DNA of 64,000 nt, taken from positions 1 through 64,000 of the forward strand of contig JAIXQA010000063.1 of the NCBI GenBank assembly GCA_027485915.1. The letters are read 5' to 3'. Every line of letters starts with the position of its first letter. Position 1 is the stretch's first letter. Shown piece by piece: positions 17,021 through 25,981 of this stretch. Source of the DNA: Alphaproteobacteria bacterium. GTDB lineage: Bacteria; Pseudomonadota; Alphaproteobacteria; Caulobacterales; Aquidulcibacteraceae. A program made the position numbers and the translations under genes. The notes beneath the pieces are model-generated. The model saw only the letters and a program-made list of their open reading frames with translations. It was not told where the DNA came from and did no database searches.

Positions 17021-18187
17021 ATGCCTGTTTTGGACCGCCTGAAAAACTCCTCGCTCTCGGTAGATTTTGTCCCCGGCCTGCCAGCAGACCGGGAAGGACA
17101 AATTGCCGCGGCCTTTTTAGAGGCTTTGCCCTTGCCTGCTTTAGGGGTGGAGGGGGCGGGCCAAATCATACTGGCCAATGGGGCCGCACAAGATATTTTC
17201 CTTAAATCCGTGCGCAGCATTAAGGCCAATGGCATTTTGGGCCTATTTAGTGAGGATAGTCCGATCCACGATCTCATTGAGCGGGCACGGACATCAGGTT
17301 CGCCTGTGAGTGCCCGTGACATGACTCTGCGGGGCCCAAGCTTTGGCGATTTCTCCTGCGACATTACCGCTTCGCCAAGCGAAGATGGCGGCTTCATTGC
17401 TTTGGTGGTTCGACCAAAGGGCCGTGGTCGCGATTTGTCTGAACGGATGCAAGATATGGCCGGTGCCCGTTCGATGGCGGCATTAGGCCGGACCTTAGCC
17501 CATGAGGTAAAAAACCCCTTGGCTGGTATTCGTGGCGCCGCACAATTGCTCTTGCGCGATGCTGATCCCGGCGAGTTGGAATTGGTCAATCTGATTGTTG
17601 AAGAGACCGACCGGGTGCGGCGCCTGATTGATCGCATGGAAAGCTTTGGTGCTGACCCCCCGATTGAGTTTGCCCCCGTCAATGTACATGCCTCGCTGGA
17701 GCGAGTAGCAACCTTGGCAGAGAATGGTTTTGCCCGAGATATGGGGGTGAAACGTCGTTTCGATCCTTCTTTGCCAGATGCCTTGGGTGATGAAGATCAA
17801 TTGATCCAAGTCTTTTTGAATCTGGCCAAAAACGCCGCCGAAGCCGCCCAGAGCAGGCCCGAGGGGGCAGAGATCATTTTAGCGACGGCCTATCGTCACG
17901 GTGTACGTATGCGCACGCCATCCGGGGAAGCACGCGACCTACCGTTGGAAATCGCCTTCTACGACAATGGACGAGGCGTTGCTGAAGATGTGAAGGATTG
18001 TTTGTTTGAGCCGTTCGTCTCCACCAAACCGGCCAGTGGCGGCCTTGGCCTTCCTCTGGTGCAAAAAATTGTGAACGCCCATGGTGGTGTTGTCGATTTT
18101 GAGTCCGAGCCTGGCCGGACAGTCTTCCGGGTTCGTTTGCCGCTCTCCCATCAACGAACTGGTCTTCAAACCAGTCGAAAAAAATAG
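17021..18187 (+). CDS. ntrB: Nitrogen-regulation sensor kinase NtrB
   Basis: A 388-residue cytoplasmic histidine kinase/phosphatase that controls NtrC in response to PII. It has a PAS domain (about 25-140), the phospho-acceptor His161 in LAHEVKNPLAGIRGAAQLL and an HATPase domain with N-box NLAKNAAEAA, G1 YDNGRGV and G2 GGLGLPLV. The ATG at 17021 is preferred over a TTG six bases earlier. In many relatives dusB lies directly upstream and is cotranscribed; here ispDF is divergent instead and dusB is absent. It is followed by ntrC after nine bases. Confidence 0.95.
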   Translation: MPVLDRLKNSSLSVDFVPGLPADREGQIAAAFLEALPLPALGVEGAGQIILANGAAQDIFLKSVRSIKANGILGLFSEDSPIHDLIERARTSGSPVSARDMTLRGPSFGDFSCDITASPSEDGGFIALVVRPKGRGRDLSERMQDMAGARSMAALGRTLAHEVKNPLAGIRGAAQLLLRDADPGELELVNLIVEETDRVRRLIDRMESFGADPPIEFAPVNVHASLERVATLAENGFARDMGVKRRFDPSLPDALGDEDQLIQVFLNLAKNAAEAAQSRPEGAEIILATAYRHGVRMRTPSGEARDLPLEIAFYDNGRGVAEDVKDCLFEPFVSTKPASGGLGLPLVQKIVNAHGGVVDFESEPGRTVFRVRLPLSHQRTGLQTSRKK

Positions 18188-18196
18188 GACGTTAGA

Positions 18197-19612
18197 ATGA
18201 GTGTTGCTGGGCGTAATGTGTTAATTGCCGACGATGATGCGTCAATCCGCTTAGTCTTGTCGCAGGCTTTGGCACGTGAAGGCTATCAGGTGCGCGCGAC
18301 GGGCAATGCCGCAACCTTATGGAAGTGGATCAAGGAAGGTGAGGGGGATCTCGTCCTGACCGATGTGATGATGCCCGACGGTAATTTGTTCGATTATCTG
18401 CCTCGCATGCGGATGGAGCGGCCAAAGCTGCCGATTATTGTCATGAGTGCGCAAAATACGTTGTTGACCGCTGTGTCGGCGGCAGAGCACGGGGCCTATG
18501 AATATCTGCCCAAGCCATTTGATCTTGACGTGATGGTCGGTTTGGTACGTCGCGCTTTAGAGGGGAAGAAGGACTTTAACGCCTCCAACCAACAGCGCCG
18601 AGCGGAAAAGGAAGAGCGTCTGCCGCTCATTGGCCGTTCGCTGCCGATGCAGGAAGTCTATCGCACGTTATCGCGTGCAGCGGGCTTTGATCTGACTGTC
18701 TTAATCGAAGGCGAGTCTGGGGTTGGCAAAAAGCTGGTTGCGCGCGTTTTACATGAATATGGCAGGCGCAAGTCTGGCCCCTTTGTAACATTAAGCTTGG
18801 CAGCACTTGACCCTCGTAGTCTTGATCAAGCGATCGAGGGACACAATGGCGTTGGCTTGTTTGCACAGGCCGCTGGCGGCACCTTGTTCCTAGATGGCCT
18901 CGCCGACACACCCATGCCGACCCAAGCCCGCTTGGCCCGCATCTTAGCCGATACCACTGGCCCAAAGTCAGCCTTAGGCGACGTGCGCTTGGTTGCCGCC
19001 AGTGACCGAGACCTCAAAGGCCTCGTCATGAATGGCAGCTTCCGAGAAGACCTCTATTACCGCCTGAATGTGGTGACCATCACCGTACCGCCTTTACGTG
19101 AACGCATGAGCGATGTCCCAGACCTCGCGCGAGCCTTTTTGGCGCGGGCGACTAAGGATGGTTTAGGCGAAAAGGCGCTCGATAAATCAGGGGCGGATGA
19201 GTTAGAGACTTGGTCATGGCCAGGCAATGTCCGCGAACTGGAAAACGTCATGCGCCGGATCGCAGCCCTGAGCCCAGACCCCGTCATTGGTGCTGACACT
19301 ATCCGGCGTGAATTGTTTAGAGAGCGCAGCCAACCCATCGTGATGGGTCACGTTGGCCAAGATGATGATCTTGAAACCGTGGCTCGAACGGCCATTTCAA
19401 AGCTGATTGCGCAAGCCTCTGCATCGGGCAAATCCATGACGGATCTGCATGAAAGCGTGATCGCTGCTGTCGAACGACCCTTGTTTGAGCTGACCTTGCG
19501 CGAAACCCGTGGCAATCAGATCAAGGCTGCGGATATTTTGGGGCTAAACCGCAACACCTTGCGCAAGCGCTTGGCCCTACTCGACATAGATGTCGGCCGC
19601 GGCAAGTCCTAA
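18197..19612 (+). CDS. ntrC: Nitrogen response regulator NtrC, atypical AAA+ domain
   Basis: A 471-residue response regulator for nitrogen assimilation genes. The receiver domain has the acidic pocket (ADDDAS) and the phospho-acceptor Asp56 (LTDVMMPDG). The AAA+ domain keeps a P-loop (GESGVGKKLV) and the WPGNVRELENV segment, but the GAFTGA loop that contacts sigma-54 is absent: the stretch reads IEGHNGVGLFAQAAGG. The Walker B motif is GGTLFLDGLAD, so Gly234 replaces the catalytic glutamate. The Fis-type helix-turn-helix (NQIKAADILGLNRNTLRKRL) is intact. The protein is therefore expected to work with sigma-70 RNA polymerase, as reported for Rhodobacter NtrC, and may not hydrolyse ATP. Confidence 0.93.
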   Translation: MSVAGRNVLIADDDASIRLVLSQALAREGYQVRATGNAATLWKWIKEGEGDLVLTDVMMPDGNLFDYLPRMRMERPKLPIIVMSAQNTLLTAVSAAEHGAYEYLPKPFDLDVMVGLVRRALEGKKDFNASNQQRRAEKEERLPLIGRSLPMQEVYRTLSRAAGFDLTVLIEGESGVGKKLVARVLHEYGRRKSGPFVTLSLAALDPRSLDQAIEGHNGVGLFAQAAGGTLFLDGLADTPMPTQARLARILADTTGPKSALGDVRLVAASDRDLKGLVMNGSFREDLYYRLNVVTITVPPLRERMSDVPDLARAFLARATKDGLGEKALDKSGADELETWSWPGNVRELENVMRRIAALSPDPVIGADTIRRELFRERSQPIVMGHVGQDDDLETVARTAISKLIAQASASGKSMTDLHESVIAAVERPLFELTLRETRGNQIKAADILGLNRNTLRKRLALLDIDVGRGKS

Positions 19613-19661
19613 CACAGGCTATACTGTTGCGCTTTAGACACAATTGTGCTTTTTAGGGCAC

Positions 19662-21932
19662 ATGAGCTCACAACAACCGGTCTCACGTCCCAGTCCGACC
19701 CATATCCGTGGACCGGTTTTATCCGATGCGGCTCATATCTCTGTCACCGATATGGCGGCCTATGTTGCCGCGATTGTCCTTACCTTTATCGGGCTGTTGT
19801 TTGCCGTTTCAGGTGGCGACATTGTTGGCCCTGCCAGTTCCTGGATTTTAGCCCTTTTGGTGATTAGCGGTCTCTTGATCGCTTACCTGTCCATCCGGGT
19901 CGGCAGCTTGGTTCTGGCACTGCGCAGTGCAGGCCAAAAGGCACAAACAGGCGCGCGTCTCCACCTCCGCTTTGTGTTATTGTTTGCCGCCAATGGCGTG
20001 GTCCCAGTTATCTTGATCGCGCTGTTTTCAGCCTTGACCATTGGTCAAGGCGTTCAGGCTTGGTTCTCAGAACAAGTGCGTGAGGCGGTTCAAGCCACAC
20101 GTATTTTGGGCAATCAGTCGGTCGACAAAACGGCGGAAGCCACCAAAATTGATATTGCCGCCATGGCTGTCGATCTCAATGCATCGGCCATCCAGCTGAA
20201 GGCAGATCCTCAAGCCTATCGCGACTATCTGGCGCTTCAGGCTGATCGACGCGGATTTGTTGCCGCCTATGTGTTGAACGCACAGGGCACTAAGCTTGCC
20301 CAAGCACAGCGTCCACAGGGCGTTCCAGAGTTTATCATGCCGGACGCAGGCGATTTTGCAACGGCGCAAGCCGGCGATGTGTCGATCAATATCGACCCGT
20401 CGGCAGTGGTTCGGGCGCTGTACCGGCTGGATGCTTTCTCAAACTCTTATCTGGCCGTGGTCCGCCTGCCAGAACCTGGACAATTGGCTTTGTTCCAAAA
20501 AGCAAAGGACGCCGTCTATGCCTATCAAGTGATTGAAGAGCGGCAAGGCTTGCTGCGGCTTTTGTTTGCGCTTGCCTATCTAGAGATCGTTTTGTTGGTG
20601 TTGATCGGCTCTGTTTGGTTGGGTCTTGTTTCTGCTGGCCGGATTAGCGCACCGATTGGCCTTTTGGCCGATGCAGCAGAGCGGGTTAGAGCCGGGGATA
20701 TGAGTGCGCGCGTGGCCCAAGTTGGCGGCGGCGACGAGATTTCGGCTTTGGCGACAACCTTCAACAGAATGACGGGGGAGCTGCAATTTCAGCGCCGAGC
20801 CTTAGAAGAGGCAGCGGAATATGCCGAAACACGCTCGGCCTTCATTGGGGCTGTATTGGAGGGGGTTTCGGCGGGCGTGGTCAGTTTGGATGGTAGCAAT
20901 TGTGTGCGCGCCGCCAATGGGTCAGCTGGCCGGCTACTTCAAGCCCTGGATGATCGCCTCGAAGGACGCGATTTCTCGGTAATTGCCCCTGAATTCATGA
21001 CGATTGTGTCAAGCGCCCGCCCACTCCATCCGGCGCAAGGCCAAGCAGAGCGCCTCGTCGGGGCAGAGACCCTCTTGTTTGACGTGCGTGCAGCCTATGC
21101 GGGCGATGACTTGGTCGTAACATTTGACGATGTGTCAGGCCTTTTGGCAGCGCAACGCCAAGCAGCTTGGAAAGATGTGGCGCGCCGCATCGCCCATGAG
21201 ATCAAAAACCCACTAACCCCAATCCAATTGTCGGCCGAGCGCCTCAAACGCAAATATTCCGATGTGATCACAACAGATCGCGACGTTTTCATTCGGATGA
21301 CAGATACGATTGTACGCCAGGTTACCGACATCGGGCGCATGGTGGATGAATTCTCCAGCTATGCACGGATGCCATCGCCAAAGTTTGCGGTTGATGATCT
21401 GAGCGAAGCACTGCGCCAAGCCGTCTTTGCCCAGCGCATCGCAAGCCCAGATATCGAAGTCACCAGCACGTTGCCACCTGAGCCTGTTTTGGTGTCGATG
21501 GACACGCGCCTCTTGATCCAAGCCTTTGCGAATATTCTGAAAAATGCAGGTGAGGGGATTGCAACCCGCCGGGCCCGTGACGAAGCAGATTTGGCTGGGC
21601 AAATTGAGGTCAGCCTCCATCTCAAGGGGAAGATGGCTTGGGTGGAAGTGGTCGATAATGGCATTGGCTTTCCCGTTCATGATCGTCGCCGCTTGCTAGA
21701 GCCCTATATGACGACCCGCGCGAAGGGGACGGGGCTTGGCCTCGCCATTGTCGCACGCGTGATGGAAGAACATGGCGGCAAGCTTGAACTTGCTGACCGA
21801 ACCGATCGCCAGACAGGGGCGCGGGTTTTGATGAACTTGCCCATTTGTGTGGCCGACACTCGCCCAAACTCTCCTGATCTAGATATATCTCAACAAGAGC
21901 GCGTAAGCTCGGAGTCCTCCCATGGCAGCTGA
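19662..21932 (+). CDS. ntrY: Membrane sensor kinase NtrY
   Basis: A 756-residue histidine kinase of the NtrYX pair, linked to nitrogen, redox and envelope control in alphaproteobacteria. The N-terminus carries several membrane helices around a periplasmic loop, then a HAMP domain (about residues 330-385, SAGRISAPIGLLADAAERVR), a PAS domain, the phospho-acceptor His512 (ARRIAHEIKNPLTPIQLSAE) and an HATPase domain (NILKNAGEGI, DNGIGFP, TGLGLAIV). The ATG at 19662 follows TTTAGGG; an upstream TTG is less likely. Its last 11 bases overlap ntrX, suggesting coupled translation. Confidence 0.94.
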   Translation: MSSQQPVSRPSPTHIRGPVLSDAAHISVTDMAAYVAAIVLTFIGLLFAVSGGDIVGPASSWILALLVISGLLIAYLSIRVGSLVLALRSAGQKAQTGARLHLRFVLLFAANGVVPVILIALFSALTIGQGVQAWFSEQVREAVQATRILGNQSVDKTAEATKIDIAAMAVDLNASAIQLKADPQAYRDYLALQADRRGFVAAYVLNAQGTKLAQAQRPQGVPEFIMPDAGDFATAQAGDVSINIDPSAVVRALYRLDAFSNSYLAVVRLPEPGQLALFQKAKDAVYAYQVIEERQGLLRLLFALAYLEIVLLVLIGSVWLGLVSAGRISAPIGLLADAAERVRAGDMSARVAQVGGGDEISALATTFNRMTGELQFQRRALEEAAEYAETRSAFIGAVLEGVSAGVVSLDGSNCVRAANGSAGRLLQALDDRLEGRDFSVIAPEFMTIVSSARPLHPAQGQAERLVGAETLLFDVRAAYAGDDLVVTFDDVSGLLAAQRQAAWKDVARRIAHEIKNPLTPIQLSAERLKRKYSDVITTDRDVFIRMTDTIVRQVTDIGRMVDEFSSYARMPSPKFAVDDLSEALRQAVFAQRIASPDIEVTSTLPPEPVLVSMDTRLLIQAFANILKNAGEGIATRRARDEADLAGQIEVSLHLKGKMAWVEVVDNGIGFPVHDRRRLLEPYMTTRAKGTGLGLAIVARVMEEHGGKLELADRTDRQTGARVLMNLPICVADTRPNSPDLDISQQERVSSESSHGS

Positions 21933-23313
21933 AATTCTCATCGTCGATGATGAGGCCGATATCCGTGATTTGGTTGGCGGCATCTTAGAAGACGAAGGCT
22001 ATGTCGTCCGTTATGCCGCTGATTCAGATGGAGCCTTAGATGCCTTCCGTACCCGCCGCCCAGATCTAGTTGTCTTGGACGTTTGGTTGCAGGGCAGCCG
22101 TTTGGATGGCTTGGAAATTCTTTCCGTCGTGCAAGGTATCGACCCAACGATTCCCATCGTGCTTATCTCTGGCCACGGCACGATTGAAACAGCCGTAAGC
22201 GCGTTGAAGCGTGGCGCATTTGACTTCATAGAAAAGCCCTTCAAGTCTGATCGTTTGATCTTAATCATCAGTCGAGCCTTGGAAAGTGCGCGGTTGCGGC
22301 GCGAGAATATGGCGCTAAGGGCCCGGGCTGTAGCAGGCGATGAACTGATTGGCGAAAGCACAGTCATGCTGCAATTGCGGGCTGCCATTGAGAAAATTGC
22401 GCCAATGAATAGCCGCGTGCTGATCACCGGGCCATCGGGCTCAGGTAAGGAAGTAATTGCACGCGCCCTGCACGCAGGCTCTCAACGCGCGGATGGCCCC
22501 TTCGTCGTTATCTCTGCTGCAGCCATTGCCCCGGAGCGGATGGAGTCAGAGCTCTTTGGCGAAGAAACCAGCGAGGGCCGGCCAACCAAGATTGGCGTGT
22601 TTGAGCATGCGCATAATGGCACGCTGCTGCTCGACGAAATCGCGGAAATGCCCATGGAAACCCAGTCAAAGATCCTGCGGGTTCTGGTGGAGCAACGCTT
22701 CCGGCGCTTAGGCGGCAGCAGCGATGTGTCGGTTAATGTGCGGGTGATTTCCTCAACGGCGCGCGACCTGCGCGAAGCCATAAGTATTGGCCGGTTCCGT
22801 GAGGACCTATTTCACCGCTTAAATGTCGTCCCCATTCGCTCGCCCGCTTTGGCAGAGCGTCGTGATGATGTTCCGCGCTTGGTCGAGCATTTCTCAAAAC
22901 GCGTAGCTGAGGCGAATGGGGTTGCCCAACGTCATTTCGGACCTGAAGCTTTGGCGGCTATGCAAGCAGCGAGTTGGCCAGGAAATGTGCGCGAATTGCG
23001 CAATTTGGTCGAACGCATGTTGATCCTAGCTTCTGGCGACGCCAGCGAGCCGATTGACGCTGCAGCGCTGGCACTCGATGGTGTTGGTGTTGGCGAACTG
23101 GCCGATCGCACTGGCTTGCACCAACTGGTTTCTTTGCCTTTGCGGGAAGCGCGCGAATTGTTTGAGCGCGAATATCTGGCAGCGCAGATCACGCGCTTTG
23201 GTGGCAATATTTCGCGAACCGCATCATTCATCGGGATGGAGCGGTCGGCCTTGCACCGGAAACTGAAAAGTCTCGGTGTGGAAGGCACGCGCGGCTTTGA
23301 TTTGGAGGGTTAG
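21922..23313 (+). CDS. ntrX: Response regulator NtrX
   Basis: A 463-residue partner of NtrY. It has a receiver domain (VDDEADIRDL, phospho-acceptor Asp53 in VVLDVW), an AAA+ domain with P-loop GPSGSGKEVIARALH and an intact Walker B LLLDEIAEMP, and a Fis-type helix-turn-helix near the end (GNISRTASFIGMERSALHRKL). It lacks GAFTGA at the usual site (ELFGEETSEGRPTKIGVFEH), which is normal for alphaproteobacterial NtrX and means it does not act through sigma-54 in the classic way. Unlike NtrC next door, it keeps the Walker B glutamate. It overlaps ntrY by 11 bases. Confidence 0.94.
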   Translation: MAAEILIVDDEADIRDLVGGILEDEGYVVRYAADSDGALDAFRTRRPDLVVLDVWLQGSRLDGLEILSVVQGIDPTIPIVLISGHGTIETAVSALKRGAFDFIEKPFKSDRLILIISRALESARLRRENMALRARAVAGDELIGESTVMLQLRAAIEKIAPMNSRVLITGPSGSGKEVIARALHAGSQRADGPFVVISAAAIAPERMESELFGEETSEGRPTKIGVFEHAHNGTLLLDEIAEMPMETQSKILRVLVEQRFRRLGGSSDVSVNVRVISSTARDLREAISIGRFREDLFHRLNVVPIRSPALAERRDDVPRLVEHFSKRVAEANGVAQRHFGPEALAAMQAASWPGNVRELRNLVERMLILASGDASEPIDAAALALDGVGVGELADRTGLHQLVSLPLREARELFEREYLAAQITRFGGNISRTASFIGMERSALHRKLKSLGVEGTRGFDLEG

Positions 23314-23315
23314 GC

Positions 23316-24179
23316 GTGCCGAGATTTGCGTATGTCGATGGCCAATTTGTGCGCCATGGGGAGGCCTCGATCCATGTAGAAGATCGTGGTCTGCAATTTG
23401 GCGATGCCGTCTATGAGGTTTGGGCAGTCCGCAACGGCATACTATTTGATTCCGAAGGCCATTTAGCCCGTTTAGCACGCTCGCTGGCAGCCCTACAAAT
23501 CAAAGCGCCTTTGGGCAATGCAAGCCTGATGGTCATTGTGCGGGAACTCATGGCCCGCAATAAACTTAAGGACGGGTTGGTCTATTTGCAGATTTCACGC
23601 GGCGTTGCCCGCAGGGATCATCCATTTCCAGCCCATTCGTACCCCAGCATCATTCTAACAGCCCGCGGGATGAATATGGCGCAGGCCGACCTACGGGCCG
23701 CCAAAGGCATTCATGTGCAAACTTGCACCGATATTCGTTGGGGTCGCGTTGATATAAAAACCGTCAATCTCTTGCCGAATGTTTTAGCCAAACAAGCTGC
23801 CTTAGAGGCAGGCTTTGCCGATGCTTGGTTTGTTGATGGCGACAACATGGTTACTGAAGGTACGGCGCAGAATGCATGGATACTTGATTCCGACGGGCTT
23901 TTGCGCACGCGCCCAGCAACCCACGCCATTTTGCGAGGAATTACGCGTGATACCATCATCAAAACGGCCCAGGAATTAGGCTTTTCCTTTGAAGAAAAAG
24001 CGTTTTCTCGAGCCGATGCATTAAATGCGCGTGAGGCTTTTATTACGTCGGCCACCAGCTTTGTGACGCCCGTAATCGGCTTGGACGGCCAGCCAATTGG
24101 CGATGGTGCGCCCGGCCCAATTGCACGAAAACTGCGGGAAACCTATCTTTCGCAACAAACATCAGTAAAAAGGCCTTAG
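23316..24179 (+). CDS. dat: D-amino-acid transaminase
   Basis: A 287-residue fold-type IV PLP aminotransferase. The PLP lysine lies in DIKTVNLLPNVLAKQ, the glutamate that binds the pyridine nitrogen is in VTEGTAQNAW, and the N-terminal YVDGQFV with VEDRGLQFGDAVYE is typical of D-alanine aminotransferases. It makes D-glutamate or D-alanine for peptidoglycan, or recycles D-amino acids. It begins with GTG two bases after the ntrX stop. The position between ntrX and hfq is seen in many alphaproteobacteria. A branched-chain aminotransferase role is less likely. Confidence 0.9.
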   Translation: MPRFAYVDGQFVRHGEASIHVEDRGLQFGDAVYEVWAVRNGILFDSEGHLARLARSLAALQIKAPLGNASLMVIVRELMARNKLKDGLVYLQISRGVARRDHPFPAHSYPSIILTARGMNMAQADLRAAKGIHVQTCTDIRWGRVDIKTVNLLPNVLAKQAALEAGFADAWFVDGDNMVTEGTAQNAWILDSDGLLRTRPATHAILRGITRDTIIKTAQELGFSFEEKAFSRADALNAREAFITSATSFVTPVIGLDGQPIGDGAPGPIARKLRETYLSQQTSVKRP

Positions 24180-24233
24180 ACAACACCCTTCTGGATTGAA
24201 ATTTCTACGAAGGACTGCCTAATGAGGGACTCA

Positions 24234-24252
24234 GGTAACGAGGTGCGTTACC
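24234..24252 (+). promoter_or_regulatory. Hairpin in the hfq 5' leader
   Basis: GGTAACG (24234-24240) and CGTTACC (24246-24252) form a seven-base perfect stem with the loop aggtg, ending 21 bases before the hfq start codon. There is no T-tract, so it is not a clear terminator. It could shape translation of hfq, for example as a site of self-control by Hfq; this is inference from position. Confidence 0.45.
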
Positions 24253-24273
24253 CAAGAAAAGACAGGGCTTACA

Positions 24274-24522
24274 ATGTCTGCCGACAAAAAACAGAATCTC
24301 CAGGATACATTTTTAAACGCGGTCCGGAAGTCGCGCACACCGTTGACCATTTTTTTGGTGAATGGGGTGAAACTTCAAGGTGTCGTCACGTGGTTTGACA
24401 ATTTTTGTGTGCTGTTGCGCCGCGACGGCCAAGTCCAATTGGTGTATAAGCACGCAATCTCAACCATCATGCCCGGTGCGCCGGTTCAGATGTTTGAAGG
24501 CGATCCTGCCGACCTTGACTAG
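24274..24522 (+). CDS. hfq: RNA chaperone Hfq
   Basis: An 82-residue Sm-like protein that forms hexameric rings and pairs small RNAs with mRNAs. The Sm1 motif ([20 protein letters not shown], with the Q and F/L of the proximal face) and the Sm2 motif ([13 protein letters not shown], with the YKHA signature) are intact. The C-terminal tail is short and acidic, as in other alphaproteobacteria. It sits between dat and hflX, and inverted repeats lie both just before and just after it. Confidence 0.97.
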   Translation: MSADKKQNLQDTFLNAVRKSRTPLTIFLVNGVKLQGVVTWFDNFCVLLRRDGQVQLVYKHAISTIMPGAPVQMFEGDPADLD

Positions 24523-24564
24523 CATTTTCTTGCCATTGGTCGTCTAAAGGATCATGCTGATGCG

Positions 24565-24583
24565 GCTACAGATGGTCTGTAGC
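24565..24583 (+). promoter_or_regulatory. Hairpin between hfq and hflX
   Basis: GCTACAGA (24565-24572) and TCTGTAGC (24576-24583) form a perfect eight-base stem with the loop tgg; wobble pairs may extend it by three more. There is no following T-tract. It ends 27 bases before the hflX start and may act as an attenuator, a processing site or a stabilising 3' end for hfq mRNA. Which of these applies cannot be told from sequence. Confidence 0.45.
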
Positions 24584-24610
24584 TGTGCCACAGAGCTAGG
24601 ATAATCGCAT

Positions 24611-25981
24611 TTGATCGATCGTCAGGCGCCCGTTCAGCGGGCCTTGGTCATCCACCCCCTTCGAAGCGACGCTGCAGCGAGTCGTGACCCTGACCTGCGC
24701 CTCATCGAGGCCTGTGGCCTTGCAGAAGCGCTCGATTTGGAAGTTGCCGACGCGCGGCTTGAACCCTTACGTCAAGTTCGGCCAGGTGCCTATTTCGGGA
24801 CCGGCAAAATCGAAGAACTCAAGGCCCATTGCGACGATCTGAAAGTGGATGTTCTGATCCTCGACGACCAGATGTCGCCTGTGCAGCAACGCAATCTAGA
24901 AAAAGAACTTCAAGTCAAAGTTGTCGACCGGACTGGTTTGATTCTCGAGATCTTTGCCCGCCGCGCCCGAACGCGGGAGGGGCGGTTGCAGGTCGAGCTC
25001 GCACGACTCAGCTATGAGAAATCCCGCTTGGTCAAAACTTGGACCCACTTGGAGCGCCAACGCGGCGGCACGGGTAAGACTGGCGGCCCCGGTGAGCGAC
25101 AGATTGAACTCGACCGCCGGATGATCGCCGACAAAATCCTCAAACTCAAAAAAGAGTTGGAAGAAGTCAAACGTACCCGCGCTCTGCAACGCGCGAGCCG
25201 TAAGCGTGTACCTTATCCAGTGATCGCCTTGGTTGGCTATACCAATGCGGGCAAGTCGACCTTATTCAATCGCGCCGCCTCCGCCGATGTCCTGGCTAAG
25301 GATATGCCCTTTGCCACCTTGGATACGACCTTGCGCGCCGTGCGCACGCCAACGGGGCGCGATGTGATTTTGTCGGACACCGTGGGCTTCATCACTGACC
25401 TGCCGACGGAATTGGTCGCCGCTTTTCGAGCAACCTTGGAAGAAGTCGCCCAAGCGGATCTTTTGGTACATGTGCGCGATATTGCCCATGCCGAAAGTGA
25501 CAATCAGCGCCGAGATGTTGAATTGGTGCTCGACCGGGTTCTTACCGATCATGAAAATCGTCCACCGCTGATTGAAGCGTGGAACAAGATTGATTGTCTG
25601 GACGAGGCGGGGGCCGCCTATGTGAGGGCACGCGCCGCAGCCTCTGGCCTCGATGGAACTGCTCAGGGCATTTGTGTGTCGGCACTAACAGGTGAGGGGG
25701 TCAAAGAGCTTTTCGCTTTGATCGATTCTGAATTGGCCCTCGATGCGCGTCCCGTGGACTTGGTGATTGGCCCCGATCAAGGGGCTGCACGGGCTTGGTT
25801 GTTCCGCAAAGGTGCGGTGCGCCATGAAGAGACCGACGAGCAGGGCTTTACCCACCTGAAAGTCCGGCTCACGGCCGATGATGCGGCCCGCTTTGTTGCC
25901 CAATGGCCACAAATATTGTCAGAGGTTCCGTTCGTGCCGCTTGGCGAGGTTCCAGAGCCCGTCCATTTCCTCGAGGCTTGA
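24611..25981 (+). CDS. hflX: GTPase HflX
   Basis: A 456-residue ribosome-associated GTPase that splits stalled ribosomes. The N-terminal HflX domain has the RPGAYFGTGKIEEL and RTGLILEIFARRART signatures and the GGTGKTGGPGERQIE glycine-rich segment. The G domain follows with GYTNAGKST (G1), DTVGFI (G3) and NKID (G4). The start is TTG at 24611; no strong ribosome binding site is visible. Its last 63 bases overlap the convergent mazG, and both C-termini look authentic. It follows hfq, as in most proteobacteria. Confidence 0.95.
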   Translation: MIDRQAPVQRALVIHPLRSDAAASRDPDLRLIEACGLAEALDLEVADARLEPLRQVRPGAYFGTGKIEELKAHCDDLKVDVLILDDQMSPVQQRNLEKELQVKVVDRTGLILEIFARRARTREGRLQVELARLSYEKSRLVKTWTHLERQRGGTGKTGGPGERQIELDRRMIADKILKLKKELEEVKRTRALQRASRKRVPYPVIALVGYTNAGKSTLFNRAASADVLAKDMPFATLDTTLRAVRTPTGRDVILSDTVGFITDLPTELVAAFRATLEEVAQADLLVHVRDIAHAESDNQRRDVELVLDRVLTDHENRPPLIEAWNKIDCLDEAGAAYVRARAAASGLDGTAQGICVSALTGEGVKELFALIDSELALDARPVDLVIGPDQGAARAWLFRKGAVRHEETDEQGFTHLKVRLTADDAARFVAQWPQILSEVPFVPLGEVPEPVHFLEA

